A DNA stretch of 39,498 nt. It comes from Bacteroidales bacterium (GTDB lineage: Bacteria; Bacteroidota; Bacteroidia; Bacteroidales; UBA932). Numbering within the stretch: the first letter of the stretch is position 1; every line of letters starts with the position of its first letter. The stretch lies in NCBI GenBank assembly GCA_017480345.1, contig JAFVAU010000030.1, positions 1 through 39,498 on the forward strand. The letters run 5' to 3'. The translations under genes were made by a program, and so were the position numbers. The notes beneath the pieces are model-generated. The model did not search any database. It worked only from the letters and a program-made list of their open reading frames with translations, and had not been told where the DNA came from. Below are positions 17,701 through 25,212 of this stretch, one piece after another.

Positions 17701-18065
17701 GTACCTTCAATACCATCTCCCTGGTGAAGGATTCCTATGATGTGGAAAATCAGAAGATGGCCACATGGCCCACCTATGCCTGGGCCGATCAGCTTGGAAA
17801 ACGCAACTATGCCCGTACCAACAACAGCCTCTTCGTTTACGAGGGCTCCTACCTGGCTGTCCGCGAACTCCAGCTGGCCTATGACTTCCCCAAGTCTCTG
17901 CTGGAGAAGATCCGCCTGGAGAAACTCCAGGTCTATGTCTCCGGACAGAACCTCGGCTACCTGACCAAGGCCGGTCTCCTGGGCACGCCTGAATACGGCG
18001 CCAGCTCCTGGGGCTCCTACCGCCTTCCCCGCACCGTCATCTTCGGTATCAATCTTACGTTCTAA
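14712..18065 (+). CDS. SusC/RagA-family TonB-dependent outer-membrane transporter
   Basis: A 1117-residue outer-membrane beta-barrel that imports oligosaccharides using TonB energy. After a signal peptide (to about residue 29, LFAQ), a carboxypeptidase-regulatory-like domain follows (GKVVDAQGEPVISASVLIKG). A TonB-box-like ETVVTAYGG is next, then the plug (about 120-230, with VLKDAGATAIYGARAANGVI) and a long barrel ending in a terminal Phe (FGINLTF). It is paired with a SusD gene 18 bases downstream, the standard lid protein. The gene context (sialidase, NanA, esterase) indicates sialylated glycans as cargo, by inference only. Confidence 0.96.
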   Translation: MRKALKSTASLLLVGLLSVILGGANLFAQNRCTGKVVDAQGEPVISASVLIKGAPVTTGTVTDFDGNFVQTNAKTGDVLVISSIGYTTVEVVWNGQPLTITLQEDANLLDETVVTAYGGRQLRSKVTNSISSVKEETLSSGMHTNAAQALSGAVAGLRVQQTSGDPGASPTIVLRGGTTMGGGGSPLVIVDGAQRSMSDLNPADIESMEVLKDAGATAIYGARAANGVILITTKRGKEGYSAIGVRAKFSANFEQHPYEFLNSADYLYYMRMAYKRSSEYITLSDGTKMGSTNTSSLAGQQPYGTGNLYWDAAGNVLDGRKDGRALWGVYDNSDGKYSTLLSNPDWGTMVDPVTGNPLVFWQGKTVADINIKSPAFSQDYGVDFQGGNDKGRYYASIGYNRSEGNALDNDYNRITFAFNGDYKIRKWLHSSSSFNFAHTTWTPIKNGNSEAYYFNRSWSVPPTYRTTNADGEWNPSPRNSIQDGHVAISNPQRIYDYNTDKFNMNQTFTIFFTPWLNFKASASWYYENTKQEYFMKDYLLGANRYYRNRESYDYYNRNLNQTYTGILNFNKTFVNVHNVSAMLGVEYFDQGTKGFDAYGYGADTDDFQDLSLTKQDESRKIDSWHSQNRILSFFAKADYDYDSKYLVSLVARYDGYSRLAKQSRWGFFPGISAGWVFSREPFMEPVKDVISFAKLRMSYGANGSLDAVGNYQVYGAYGNQTNYDGNNTILFSTLPTPALLWEKSWTFETGLDMSFWQNRLNVNLTYYNRHTSNKIANITIPSHTGSSTLLSNNGEIMNQGFEFEINARIVNTRDWKVNLALNGAYNRNKIVKLPDNGLENNRQNAQQVYDPKTGELIWVGGYQEGQTPGDIYGPLAEGIYGSYSEIPGNLIDKTSGNNGSNGKWLYGPDAWKNLSDAEKRGAFPIQPGDVKWKDVNGDGVIDNYDLVKLGNTVPKWTGGFVPTVSWKGITLTGRFDYALDFKVVDNVTPWIMGNMQGTFNTISLVKDSYDVENQKMATWPTYAWADQLGKRNYARTNNSLFVYEGSYLAVRELQLAYDFPKSLLEKIRLEKLQVYVSGQNLGYLTKAGLLGTPEYGASSWGSYRLPRTVIFGINLTF

Positions 18066-18083
18066 TTCTAATTAGGAAATACA

Positions 18084-19652
18084 ATGAAAAAGATATTAAG
18101 CATCCTCACCGTCTCCGGCGCCCTCGTCTTGTCCGGTTGCAACGCTCTGGATCTTGCCCCTATCGACTATGCGGCTGCCGGTAACTACTGGACGTCCGAG
18201 GCGCAGATAGACCTGTTCTTCAACGGCATGATGTCCCAGCTCCGTGGAGACTATGCATCCCCGTTTATCTTGGGAGAAACCCGCGGCGGCACCCTGAAAA
18301 ACGGGTCTTCCATCGAGGGCGTTTCCCTGAGCTACCCCATTATGGTGACCAACCGCCTGGACAAGGACAATACCGGCGTGAGCAACTGGAACGGTTACTA
18401 CAGCCGAATCCTACAAGTCAACCATTACATCGAGCAGGTCCGTGACCACTGCGAGTTCCTTTCCGATGAAGCCCGCAACGCTTTTCTGGCTCCCGGCTAC
18501 GGTCTGCGCGCCTACTACTACTTCATGTTATACAAGACCTTCGGCGGTGTCCCGCTGGAGAAAGAGGCCAAGATTATCAATGGAGAGGGCAATATCGAGA
18601 ACCTCTACCTGGCCCGCTCTTCTGCGGAAGAAACCCTCTCTTTCATCAAGGAAGACCTTGGCGAAAGCGAAAGATGCTATGGCTCCTTTAAGGACAATGA
18701 TCCCTATTATTGGAACTACTATGCCACCGAGATGCTGAAGGCTCATGTGTACATGTGGTCTGCCAAGGTGACCACCAATGACAAGACCACGGCACACAAT
18801 GCCGTCGGAGCCGCCGACGTGAACACCGCCAAGGCCGCCCTGCAGAATGTGATGGGCAAATATGAGCTGGAAGACAATTTTGCCGACATCTTCGATTATT
18901 CCAACAAAGCCGGCAAGGAAGTGATCCTGGCCCTTCCCTTTGACAGGAGCGAAACCACCAATGCTGCCGGCCAGTTTTATTATCAGGCTTCCATTTGGGT
19001 GAATTCCTTCTATGATGAGGACGGAAACCTTCTGGGAGACCCGCTGGACCTGAAGGGCGGCGGTATGCACCGTGACGAGTACAAGGAATCCTTCGTGAAG
19101 TCCTTCGACGCTGCCGACGACCGCCGTGCCGCCACTTTCCACGAGTGCTATTCCAGCGCCGACCCTGCCACCCGTGTCTTCGGCTCCTCCATGCTCAAAT
19201 ACATGGGACATGTAGAAGGCAGCAACCGTTATCTGGATTCCGACATTATCCTGTACCGCTATGCCGATGCCCTCCTGCTGATGGCCGAAGCCGAAAACTT
19301 CCTGGGCAACTATGACATAGCCGCCGGATACATCAACCAGATCCGTGAACGTGCCTACGGCGTGGGCTATCCGGAATTTGCCACGTCTGACTTTGCCACT
19401 ACCGAGCTGGCCATCCTGCACGAGCGTGACAAGGAGTTCGTGGCCGAAGGCTGCCGCTGGTTCGATGTGGTAAGAATGCATGACGCTTCCCACAAGTCTT
19501 TGGTATTCTCCGCCGCAGCGGCCTATCCGGAGACTTTGGGCGGAACGGCAAGTCCCATTCTGTCCTCTTCCGAGACGCAGAAACTGCTCTGGCCGGTGAA
19601 TGCCTCTGTGCTGGCAAATGACCCTCTGCTGGAACAGACAGTCGGTTATTGA
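18084..19652 (+). CDS. SusD/RagB-family nutrient-binding lipoprotein
   Basis: A 522-residue surface lipoprotein that forms a lid on the SusC barrel and binds glycans. The lipobox is LSGC with Cys19. Diagnostic SusD segments are the ALDLAP start, GYGLRAYYYFMLYKTFGGVPL, and the C-terminal YRYADALLLMAEAENFLGN, YINQIRERAYG and ERDKEFVAEGCRWFDVVR. TPR-like helices fill most of the protein. Downstream, a strong terminator (19672-19714) and a new promoter suggest susCD is a transcription unit with partial read-through into the enzyme genes. Confidence 0.96.
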   Translation: MKKILSILTVSGALVLSGCNALDLAPIDYAAAGNYWTSEAQIDLFFNGMMSQLRGDYASPFILGETRGGTLKNGSSIEGVSLSYPIMVTNRLDKDNTGVSNWNGYYSRILQVNHYIEQVRDHCEFLSDEARNAFLAPGYGLRAYYYFMLYKTFGGVPLEKEAKIINGEGNIENLYLARSSAEETLSFIKEDLGESERCYGSFKDNDPYYWNYYATEMLKAHVYMWSAKVTTNDKTTAHNAVGAADVNTAKAALQNVMGKYELEDNFADIFDYSNKAGKEVILALPFDRSETTNAAGQFYYQASIWVNSFYDEDGNLLGDPLDLKGGGMHRDEYKESFVKSFDAADDRRAATFHECYSSADPATRVFGSSMLKYMGHVEGSNRYLDSDIILYRYADALLLMAEAENFLGNYDIAAGYINQIRERAYGVGYPEFATSDFATTELAILHERDKEFVAEGCRWFDVVRMHDASHKSLVFSAAAAYPETLGGTASPILSSSETQKLLWPVNASVLANDPLLEQTVGY

Positions 19653-19671
19653 CGGCGCATTCTGACTGATG

Positions 19672-19714
19672 GATGCCGGCAGGCCGGATGGGTCCGGCGT
19701 GCCGGCATCTTTTT
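19672..19714 (+). terminator. Terminator after susD
   Basis: GATGCCGGCA pairs with TGCCGGCATC, with an inner GCCGGA/TCCGGC stem, followed by five T. It is a long GC-rich hairpin with a T-run, 19 bases after the susD stop. Confidence 0.85.
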
Positions 19715-19727
19715 CAAAGATTTTCGT

Positions 19728-19735
19728 TATATTTG
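19728..19735 (+). promoter_or_regulatory. -7 box for the esterase/nan operon
   Basis: TATATTTG lies 21 bases before the fusion gene start and directly after the susD terminator. The -33 position has no TTTG, so this promoter may be activator-dependent. Confidence 0.55.
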
Positions 19736-19756
19736 TAAGTATAGAATCTACGTTCC

Positions 19757-22687
19757 ATGGCCAAGCGTTTCCTCCTTCTGTTTCTTGCGCTCGCGCTCGT
19801 TTCCGCCGCGGAAGCGAAGCCCCTCAGGAAAGTAAAGGTATCCTGCGTGGGGAATAGCATTACCTACGGCATGAAGCTGGAAAATCGGGAGCGGGACTGC
19901 TATCCCGCCCAACTTCAGCGCATGCTGGGAGAAGGATATGAAGTGGGGAACTTCGGGAAATCCGGAGCCACCCTGCTCAGGCATGGGCACCGGCCCTACA
20001 TGGAGCAGGAAGAATTCCGGCAGGCCCTGGACTTCGCTGGGGACATCGTTGTCATCCACTTGGGCATCAACGATACGGACCCCCGCAACTGGCCCCATTA
20101 TGCCGATGAATTCGTGGGCGATTACCTGGCCCTCATCGACAGCCTCCGTTCGCGAAACCCGGAGGCAAGATTCTATGTGGCCAAGATGACGCCCATCGGC
20201 CATACGCACCCCCGTTTCCTGACCGGGACCAAACAGTATCACGGGGAGATTCAGGCGGCCATTGAAGAGGTGGTACGCCACTCCGGGGCTCAGTACATCG
20301 ATTTTTATGAGCCTTTGTATCACTATCCCTGGATGCTGCCGGATGCCGTGCATCCCAACGCAGAAGGGGCCACCCTTCTGGCCCGCGAGGTCTATAGCGC
20401 CGTCACCGGGGACTGGGGCGGCCTTCAGATGCCGCTCTGGTACAGTGACAACATGGTTCTGCCGCGCGATAAGGTGTTTTCCGTCAGCGGCCGGGCCGAT
20501 GCTGGGCAGAAGGTTCAGGTAAAGCTCTCCGGTAAGAAATATACCGCCGTGGCGGGCCCTGACGGCCGCTGGGCCGTTGAGGCGGGGCCTTTCCCCGTCA
20601 CGCTCTCCGCCACGCTGGAGATAAAAGCCGGAAAGAAAAGCCTCAAGTATAAGAATGTGGCCATAGGAGACCTTTGGCTCCTGAGCGGCCAGTCCAATAT
20701 GGAATTCGAACTCCGCCAGTGCGCTACGGCGGAGGATGCCCGGAAGGCCGATGACCCCGGCCTGCGTCTGTTTGACATGAAGTGTAACTGGCGCATGGAC
20801 AACGTGAGTTGGAGTGCTTCCGCCGTGGATTCGGTGCAGCACCTTCAGTATTTCCGTCCCACGAAGTGGACGCAGGCTACGCCCCGGACGGCAGAGCGTT
20901 TCTCTGCCATCGGCTATTATTTTGGAAAGCAACTCCGGGATAGCCTCCAGGTGCCTGTGGGCCTCATTTGTAACGCCGTGGGCGGCTCCACCGCCGAATC
21001 CTGGGTGGACCGGGAGTTCCTGGAGACGCAGTTCCCGGAAATTCTGTACGACTGGCTGGAGAATCCGGAAATCATGGCGTGGGCGCGTGGCCGCGCCCGG
21101 AAGAATCTGGGCGGAGAAGGGCGCCATCCCTACGAGCCCTGCTACCTCTATGAGTCGGCCCTGCTTCCTTTGAAAGACTGCCCGGTGACGGGCATCCTGT
21201 GGTACCAGGGAGAATCCAATGCGGAGAACATTCCCGCCCATGAGCGGCTGTTCCCGCTGGTGGTGGATTCGTTCCGCGGTCTCTTTGGCCCGGTGCCATT
21301 CTATTACGCGCAGCTCTCGGAGATGAACCGGCCCAACTGGCCGGCCTTCCGGGACTCACAGGAGAAACTGCTGACGAGCCGTCCCCGCCTGGGAATGGTG
21401 GTCACCAAGGATTTAGGCGAATGGACAGAGGTCCATTACCGCAGCAAGAAACCCGCCGGGGAGCGTTTTGCCGCCCTGGCGTTGAATGACTTTTACGGGA
21501 AGGAAGATTTCCCTGCCCATTTTGAGGACGCCACCCTCCGGCTGGACTATGTCTTTTGCGGCGATGCAAAGCACCAGGGAATCTATCTGCGGCAGGCCTT
21601 CCGGACATCCGCCTGGGCCGGCAGGAAGGAGCATCTCGCGGAGCCCTTGTTGAGAGGAAACGGGCAGATCCGGGTGTTGGATCCGCTCAGCGGTGCCTGC
21701 CTCTATGCCAACAGCTTTTCCTCCCTTTTTCAGGAGTGGACGGTGACCGAGGAAGCCACAAAAGTGCAAAAGGCCTTCGAGAATAGCTTCCAAGTGCCTT
21801 TCCCCAAGCATCCTGTTCAGATTGAAGTAAGCCTTTGGGATACCCACGGGAAGCTTTCGGCCCATATCCTCCATCCACTGGACCCTTCGGATATCCTGAT
21901 TCGCCCTCTGGCCGATAACAAGTTGGAAACCAGGCTGGTGCATGGTGGAGCCCCCTTGGCACAGGCCATAGACATTGTGGTGGTCTCCGAGGGATACACC
22001 GTCTCTGAAAAGGACAAATTTTTCCACGACGCCCGTCGGGCGGCCGATGCCCTTTTCTCGCACGAGCCTTTTGCTACGAATGCCGGGCGCTTCAATGTCC
22101 GGGCCGTTTTCGCCCCTTCGCCGGACAGCGGCGTGAGTGTGCCCCATGATGGCGTCTGGCGCAATACATCGGCCTCCAGCCACTTCGACACGTTCTATTC
22201 CCGGCGTTACCTCACCACTTCCTCCATTTGGGAAGTCTGGAATCAGATAGCTACCGTGCCTTTTGAGCATCTGATTGTGCTGGCCAACACCGCCACGTAC
22301 GGCGGGGGCGGAATCTACAACAACATCACCATCATGAATAGCGACCACGCCACCTTTGTTCCGGTGCTGGTACACGAGTTCGGCCATTCCTTCGGCGGCC
22401 TGGGTGATGAGTATTATTACGACGACCAGTTTGATACACAATATCCGGCCGACACGGAACCTTGGGAGCCTAACCTTACCACGCTCAAGGATTTCAGTGG
22501 CAAGTGGGAAGATTTGGTGGAGAAAGGAGAGGCCGGCTTGTGGGAAGGCGGCGGTTATCAGTCCAAGGGTGTTTACCGCCCGGCAGCGGACTGCCGCATG
22601 AAAACCAATGAATGTGACCGCTTCTGTCCCGTCTGCTACCGGGCCATAGAGCGGATGATAGCTTATTATACAACACAAAACCAATAA
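19757..22687 (+). CDS. Fusion: SGNH esterase + sialate O-acetylesterase + M64 (IgA-type) peptidase
   Basis: A 976-residue secreted protein with three enzyme domains in one uninterrupted frame. A signal peptide (1-20, ending AEA) comes first. An SGNH/GDSL esterase covers about 25-218, with GNSITYG at 32-38 and catalytic Asp196/His199 in DAVHP. A sialate O-acetylesterase (SASA) domain covers about 230-580, with GQSNMEF at 311-317, WYQGESN at 482-488 and His560 in DLGEWTEVH. An M64 peptidase starts at about 588 with its N-terminal beta domain (HFEDATLRLDYVF) and ends in a catalytic domain with the zinc motif HEFGHSFGGLGDE at 873-885. The two esterase domains together match the usual Bacteroidales sialate esterase; the peptidase is normally a separate protein. 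The fusion suggests deacetylation of sialoglycans and cleavage of the carrier protein by one molecule. Confidence 0.9.
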   Translation: MAKRFLLLFLALALVSAAEAKPLRKVKVSCVGNSITYGMKLENRERDCYPAQLQRMLGEGYEVGNFGKSGATLLRHGHRPYMEQEEFRQALDFAGDIVVIHLGINDTDPRNWPHYADEFVGDYLALIDSLRSRNPEARFYVAKMTPIGHTHPRFLTGTKQYHGEIQAAIEEVVRHSGAQYIDFYEPLYHYPWMLPDAVHPNAEGATLLAREVYSAVTGDWGGLQMPLWYSDNMVLPRDKVFSVSGRADAGQKVQVKLSGKKYTAVAGPDGRWAVEAGPFPVTLSATLEIKAGKKSLKYKNVAIGDLWLLSGQSNMEFELRQCATAEDARKADDPGLRLFDMKCNWRMDNVSWSASAVDSVQHLQYFRPTKWTQATPRTAERFSAIGYYFGKQLRDSLQVPVGLICNAVGGSTAESWVDREFLETQFPEILYDWLENPEIMAWARGRARKNLGGEGRHPYEPCYLYESALLPLKDCPVTGILWYQGESNAENIPAHERLFPLVVDSFRGLFGPVPFYYAQLSEMNRPNWPAFRDSQEKLLTSRPRLGMVVTKDLGEWTEVHYRSKKPAGERFAALALNDFYGKEDFPAHFEDATLRLDYVFCGDAKHQGIYLRQAFRTSAWAGRKEHLAEPLLRGNGQIRVLDPLSGACLYANSFSSLFQEWTVTEEATKVQKAFENSFQVPFPKHPVQIEVSLWDTHGKLSAHILHPLDPSDILIRPLADNKLETRLVHGGAPLAQAIDIVVVSEGYTVSEKDKFFHDARRAADALFSHEPFATNAGRFNVRAVFAPSPDSGVSVPHDGVWRNTSASSHFDTFYSRRYLTTSSIWEVWNQIATVPFEHLIVLANTATYGGGGIYNNITIMNSDHATFVPVLVHEFGHSFGGLGDEYYYDDQFDTQYPADTEPWEPNLTTLKDFSGKWEDLVEKGEAGLWEGGGYQSKGVYRPAADCRMKTNECDRFCPVCYRAIERMIAYYTTQNQ

Positions 22688-22690
22688 CTT

Positions 22691-23608
22691 ATGGAAAAGA
22701 TTATCGGCCTTATCGATGCTCCCTTCACGCCCATGAAAGCCAATGGGGACGTGAACCTGGAACCCATTCCCGCCTATGCCGCCATGCTGGCCAAGAACGG
22801 CCTCAAGGGCGTTTTCATCAACGGCTCTTCCGGTGAGGGCTATATGCTCACCACCGAGGAGCGCAAAGCCCTGGCCGAGGCCTGGGTGAAAGCCGTTCCC
22901 GCAGGTTTCAAAGTAATTGTACACGTGGGCAGCTGCTGCCTGCGCGAGAGCGTGGAACTGGCCAGGCATGCCGCCACGCTGGGTGTCTGGGGCATCGGTG
23001 CCATGGCTCCGCCCTTCCCCAAGATCGGCCGCATCGAGGAGCTGGTGAAGTATTGCGAGACCATCGCGGCCGCCGCGCCGGAGCTTCCGTTCTACTTCTA
23101 CCACATCCCGGCCTTCAACGGCTGCTTCCTGCCCATGCTGGACTTCCTGAAAGCCGTGGACGGACGTATCCCCAATTTTGCCGGCATCAAGTACACTTTC
23201 GAGAGCCTGTACGAGTACAACCAGTGCCGCCTGTACAAGAACGGCAAGTTTGACATGCTGCACGGTCAGGACGAGACCTATCTGCCTTCCCTTGCCCAGG
23301 GCGGTGCCCAGGGCGGCATCTGCGGAACCACCAACTACAACGGCCGCGAGCAGGTGGCCATCGGTGAGGCCTGGGCGGCCGGAGACCTGGAGAAAGCCCG
23401 CGAACTGCAGAACTTCTCCCAGGAGGTAATCAATGTGATTTGCTACTTCCGCGGAAACATCGTGGGCGGCAAGCGCATCATGAAGCTTATCGGCCTGGAC
23501 CTGGGCCCCAACCGCGTGCCCTGGCGCAATCTTACCGACGAGGAAGAGGCTGCCATGAAGGCCCAGCTGGAAGAGATCAACTTCTTCTCCCGTTGCAATG
23601 TTCTCTAA
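22691..23608 (+). CDS. nanA: N-acetylneuraminate lyase
   Basis: A 305-residue class I aldolase that splits N-acetylneuraminate into N-acetylmannosamine and pyruvate in the cytoplasm. The GSSGE pyruvate-carboxylate motif is at 45-49, the catalytic Tyr137 sits in FYFYHIP, and the Schiff-base Lys167 in FAGIKYTF. The length fits the dihydrodipicolinate synthase/NAL family. The start lies three bases after the stop of the fusion gene, and the 3' end overlaps the next gene by 11 bases, so these genes form a tight operon. Confidence 0.95.
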   Translation: MEKIIGLIDAPFTPMKANGDVNLEPIPAYAAMLAKNGLKGVFINGSSGEGYMLTTEERKALAEAWVKAVPAGFKVIVHVGSCCLRESVELARHAATLGVWGIGAMAPPFPKIGRIEELVKYCETIAAAAPELPFYFYHIPAFNGCFLPMLDFLKAVDGRIPNFAGIKYTFESLYEYNQCRLYKNGKFDMLHGQDETYLPSLAQGGAQGGICGTTNYNGREQVAIGEAWAAGDLEKARELQNFSQEVINVICYFRGNIVGGKRIMKLIGLDLGPNRVPWRNLTDEEEAAMKAQLEEINFFSRCNVL

Positions 23609-24626
23609 ATTCAGTGGGTGGGCCGCTGTCGTCCTGATGGCGGCCGCCTGTTCCCAGCCTATGAAGCAGATTTCAACCACTCAACTTCCTCCCATTCCGG
23701 ATGCCGCTTATGCCAAGGGCGTTTCGGCCCCTTTCTGCGGTGCCATCGGTGAAACCCTGGTGGTGGCGGGAGGTGCCAATTTCCCCGACAAACCGCTGCT
23801 GGAAGGCGGTGCCAAGCGGGTTTATGCCGACATCTGGGCCTTTGCAGACGGGGCGTGGACCCATGCCGGCGTGCTTCCGGACTCCGTGGCGTACGGTGCC
23901 ACTTTCCTGGTTTCTGACGGCCTGGTTTTCGCCGGCGGCAATGTCTGTGGCGTTACCACGGATAAAGTGTACAAGGTGAGCCTGGCTGGTGGGAAGGCTT
24001 CCGTGACTCCGCTCCCGTCCCTTCCCGTTCCCTTGGAGCAGTGCGGGTGGACGCAGTGCGGTGAAAACCTCTTCTTGGCTGGCCAGGATGGCGTTTTTTG
24101 CTGCAGGGAAGGGGAGTATGTATGGCAGAAACTCTGCGACATCCCCGAGCCGCTTGTGCAGCCTGTGGCTTATGCCACCGGAGGAAAGCTTTTCCTCTGG
24201 GGCGGCTTCAATCCCCAGACGCTCCTGGCGCCGGATACAGGCCACTGCCTGGACCTGAATACGCTGGAGTGGGGGAACGCTCCCGCCATTCCGGACGGCG
24301 GCACCTTCGTGGGCGCCACCGGGGCCACCTTGCCGGACGGCAGGCTGGTGGTGGTTGGCGGTGTAAACCGTGCCATCTTTGAGCGGGCCCTTCGCAACAC
24401 CCCGGAAGACCGCATTCCTTATCTGTCCCAGGAACCTTCCTGGTACAAGTTCCGCCGGGAAGTGTTTGTCTTTGACGGCAGCGCTTGGACTTCTTTGGGT
24501 GAGTGCGCTCCGGCGGCCCTGGCCGGTCCGGGGCTGGCCATCCTCCCTCAGGGAGTGCTTGTGACCGGCGGCGAACTCAAGCCCGGAGTCCGCAGCCCCA
24601 AAACGTTCATCCTCAAAACTGAATAA
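23598..24626 (+). CDS. Kelch-type N-acetylneuraminate mutarotase/epimerase (NanM-like) lipoprotein
   Basis: A 342-residue exported beta-propeller. The lipobox ends AAAC with Cys18. Repeated kelch-like blades (LVVAGGANFPD, LVFAGGNVCG, LFLWGGFNPQ, LVVVGGVNRAIFE, VLVTGGELKPG) match the cyclically permuted mutarotase family, whose E. coli member NanM converts alpha- to beta-sialic acid. This would supply the anomer the transporter takes up. It overlaps nanA by 11 bases, a sign of coupled translation. The identification is by blade motifs and context. Confidence 0.87.
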   Translation: MFSKFSGWAAVVLMAAACSQPMKQISTTQLPPIPDAAYAKGVSAPFCGAIGETLVVAGGANFPDKPLLEGGAKRVYADIWAFADGAWTHAGVLPDSVAYGATFLVSDGLVFAGGNVCGVTTDKVYKVSLAGGKASVTPLPSLPVPLEQCGWTQCGENLFLAGQDGVFCCREGEYVWQKLCDIPEPLVQPVAYATGGKLFLWGGFNPQTLLAPDTGHCLDLNTLEWGNAPAIPDGGTFVGATGATLPDGRLVVVGGVNRAIFERALRNTPEDRIPYLSQEPSWYKFRREVFVFDGSAWTSLGECAPAALAGPGLAILPQGVLVTGGELKPGVRSPKTFILKTE

Positions 24627-24699
24627 TATGAAGTGGATGGCTGTCCTTTCCGGCCAGTTGGGACTCAGTGCCCGGCGGAAGCTTTAAAACTTTCTGCTT
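24627..24699. other. Short spacer with an 18-codon reading frame
   Basis: An ATG at 24629 opens an 18-residue frame (MKWMAVLSGQLGLSARRKL is the theoretical product) ending in TAA. There is nothing to show that it is translated; it may be a remnant of a degraded gene or only spacer. Confidence 0.25.
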
Positions 24700-25200
24700 A
24701 TGAAAAGAATCTTTCTGACAATATTACTCTTCTTGCCCCTGGTGACGGCATGCACAAAAAGTGAGGTGGCAACCCCAAAAAAAGTGCGTATTTTTGTTGA
24801 GAATCTACGGTCCGGAGGCCGGAATTTTCTTGTTTCTTTCTCAGAAGAGTGTGGTTTCACGCCGGAATCCATTCCTTATTTTTTGGAATATGCCACCGAT
24901 GAAACGCTGTTGATAGCTCAGCCTTCTCCTTTTTCGTCCTATATGGGATATGTTCCTCTTGGGGTGGAAGTCCTTTGGTATGTAGAAAGTATCCGGACTG
25001 GCGGAAACCCCAAATTGGGCGGACTGGTTTCTCTGTTCCCCCACATTTCGAAAAACGGTGAAAGGCTGGATGGTGAAAGCGCCGTCCTTGTGGTGCCGGA
25101 ACTCTCCGGCTACTACAAAGCCTGGTGGAAGAAATACGGCAGCAATCCCCGGGTGGCGGTGCAAATAGATCCTTTGAAGGATACGGGTTATAGTTGGTAA
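24700..25200 (+). CDS. Small lipoprotein of unknown function in the nan operon
   Basis: A 166-residue exported lipoprotein with the lipobox LVTAC (Cys18). The mature part is rich in aromatic residues and has no repeat or catalytic motif that I recognise. Small Bacteroidales lipoproteins of this size are common beside SusCD genes (compare DUF4943-type proteins), but I cannot assign it to a family with confidence. The base composition is clearly lower in GC than the genes on either side, which suggests separate acquisition or relaxed selection. A surface glycan-binding or accessory role is only suggested by position between nanM and GH20. Confidence 0.6.
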   Translation: MKRIFLTILLFLPLVTACTKSEVATPKKVRIFVENLRSGGRNFLVSFSEECGFTPESIPYFLEYATDETLLIAQPSPFSSYMGYVPLGVEVLWYVESIRTGGNPKLGGLVSLFPHISKNGERLDGESAVLVVPELSGYYKAWWKKYGSNPRVAVQIDPLKDTGYSW

Positions 25201-25212
25201 TTGATTATTGAT

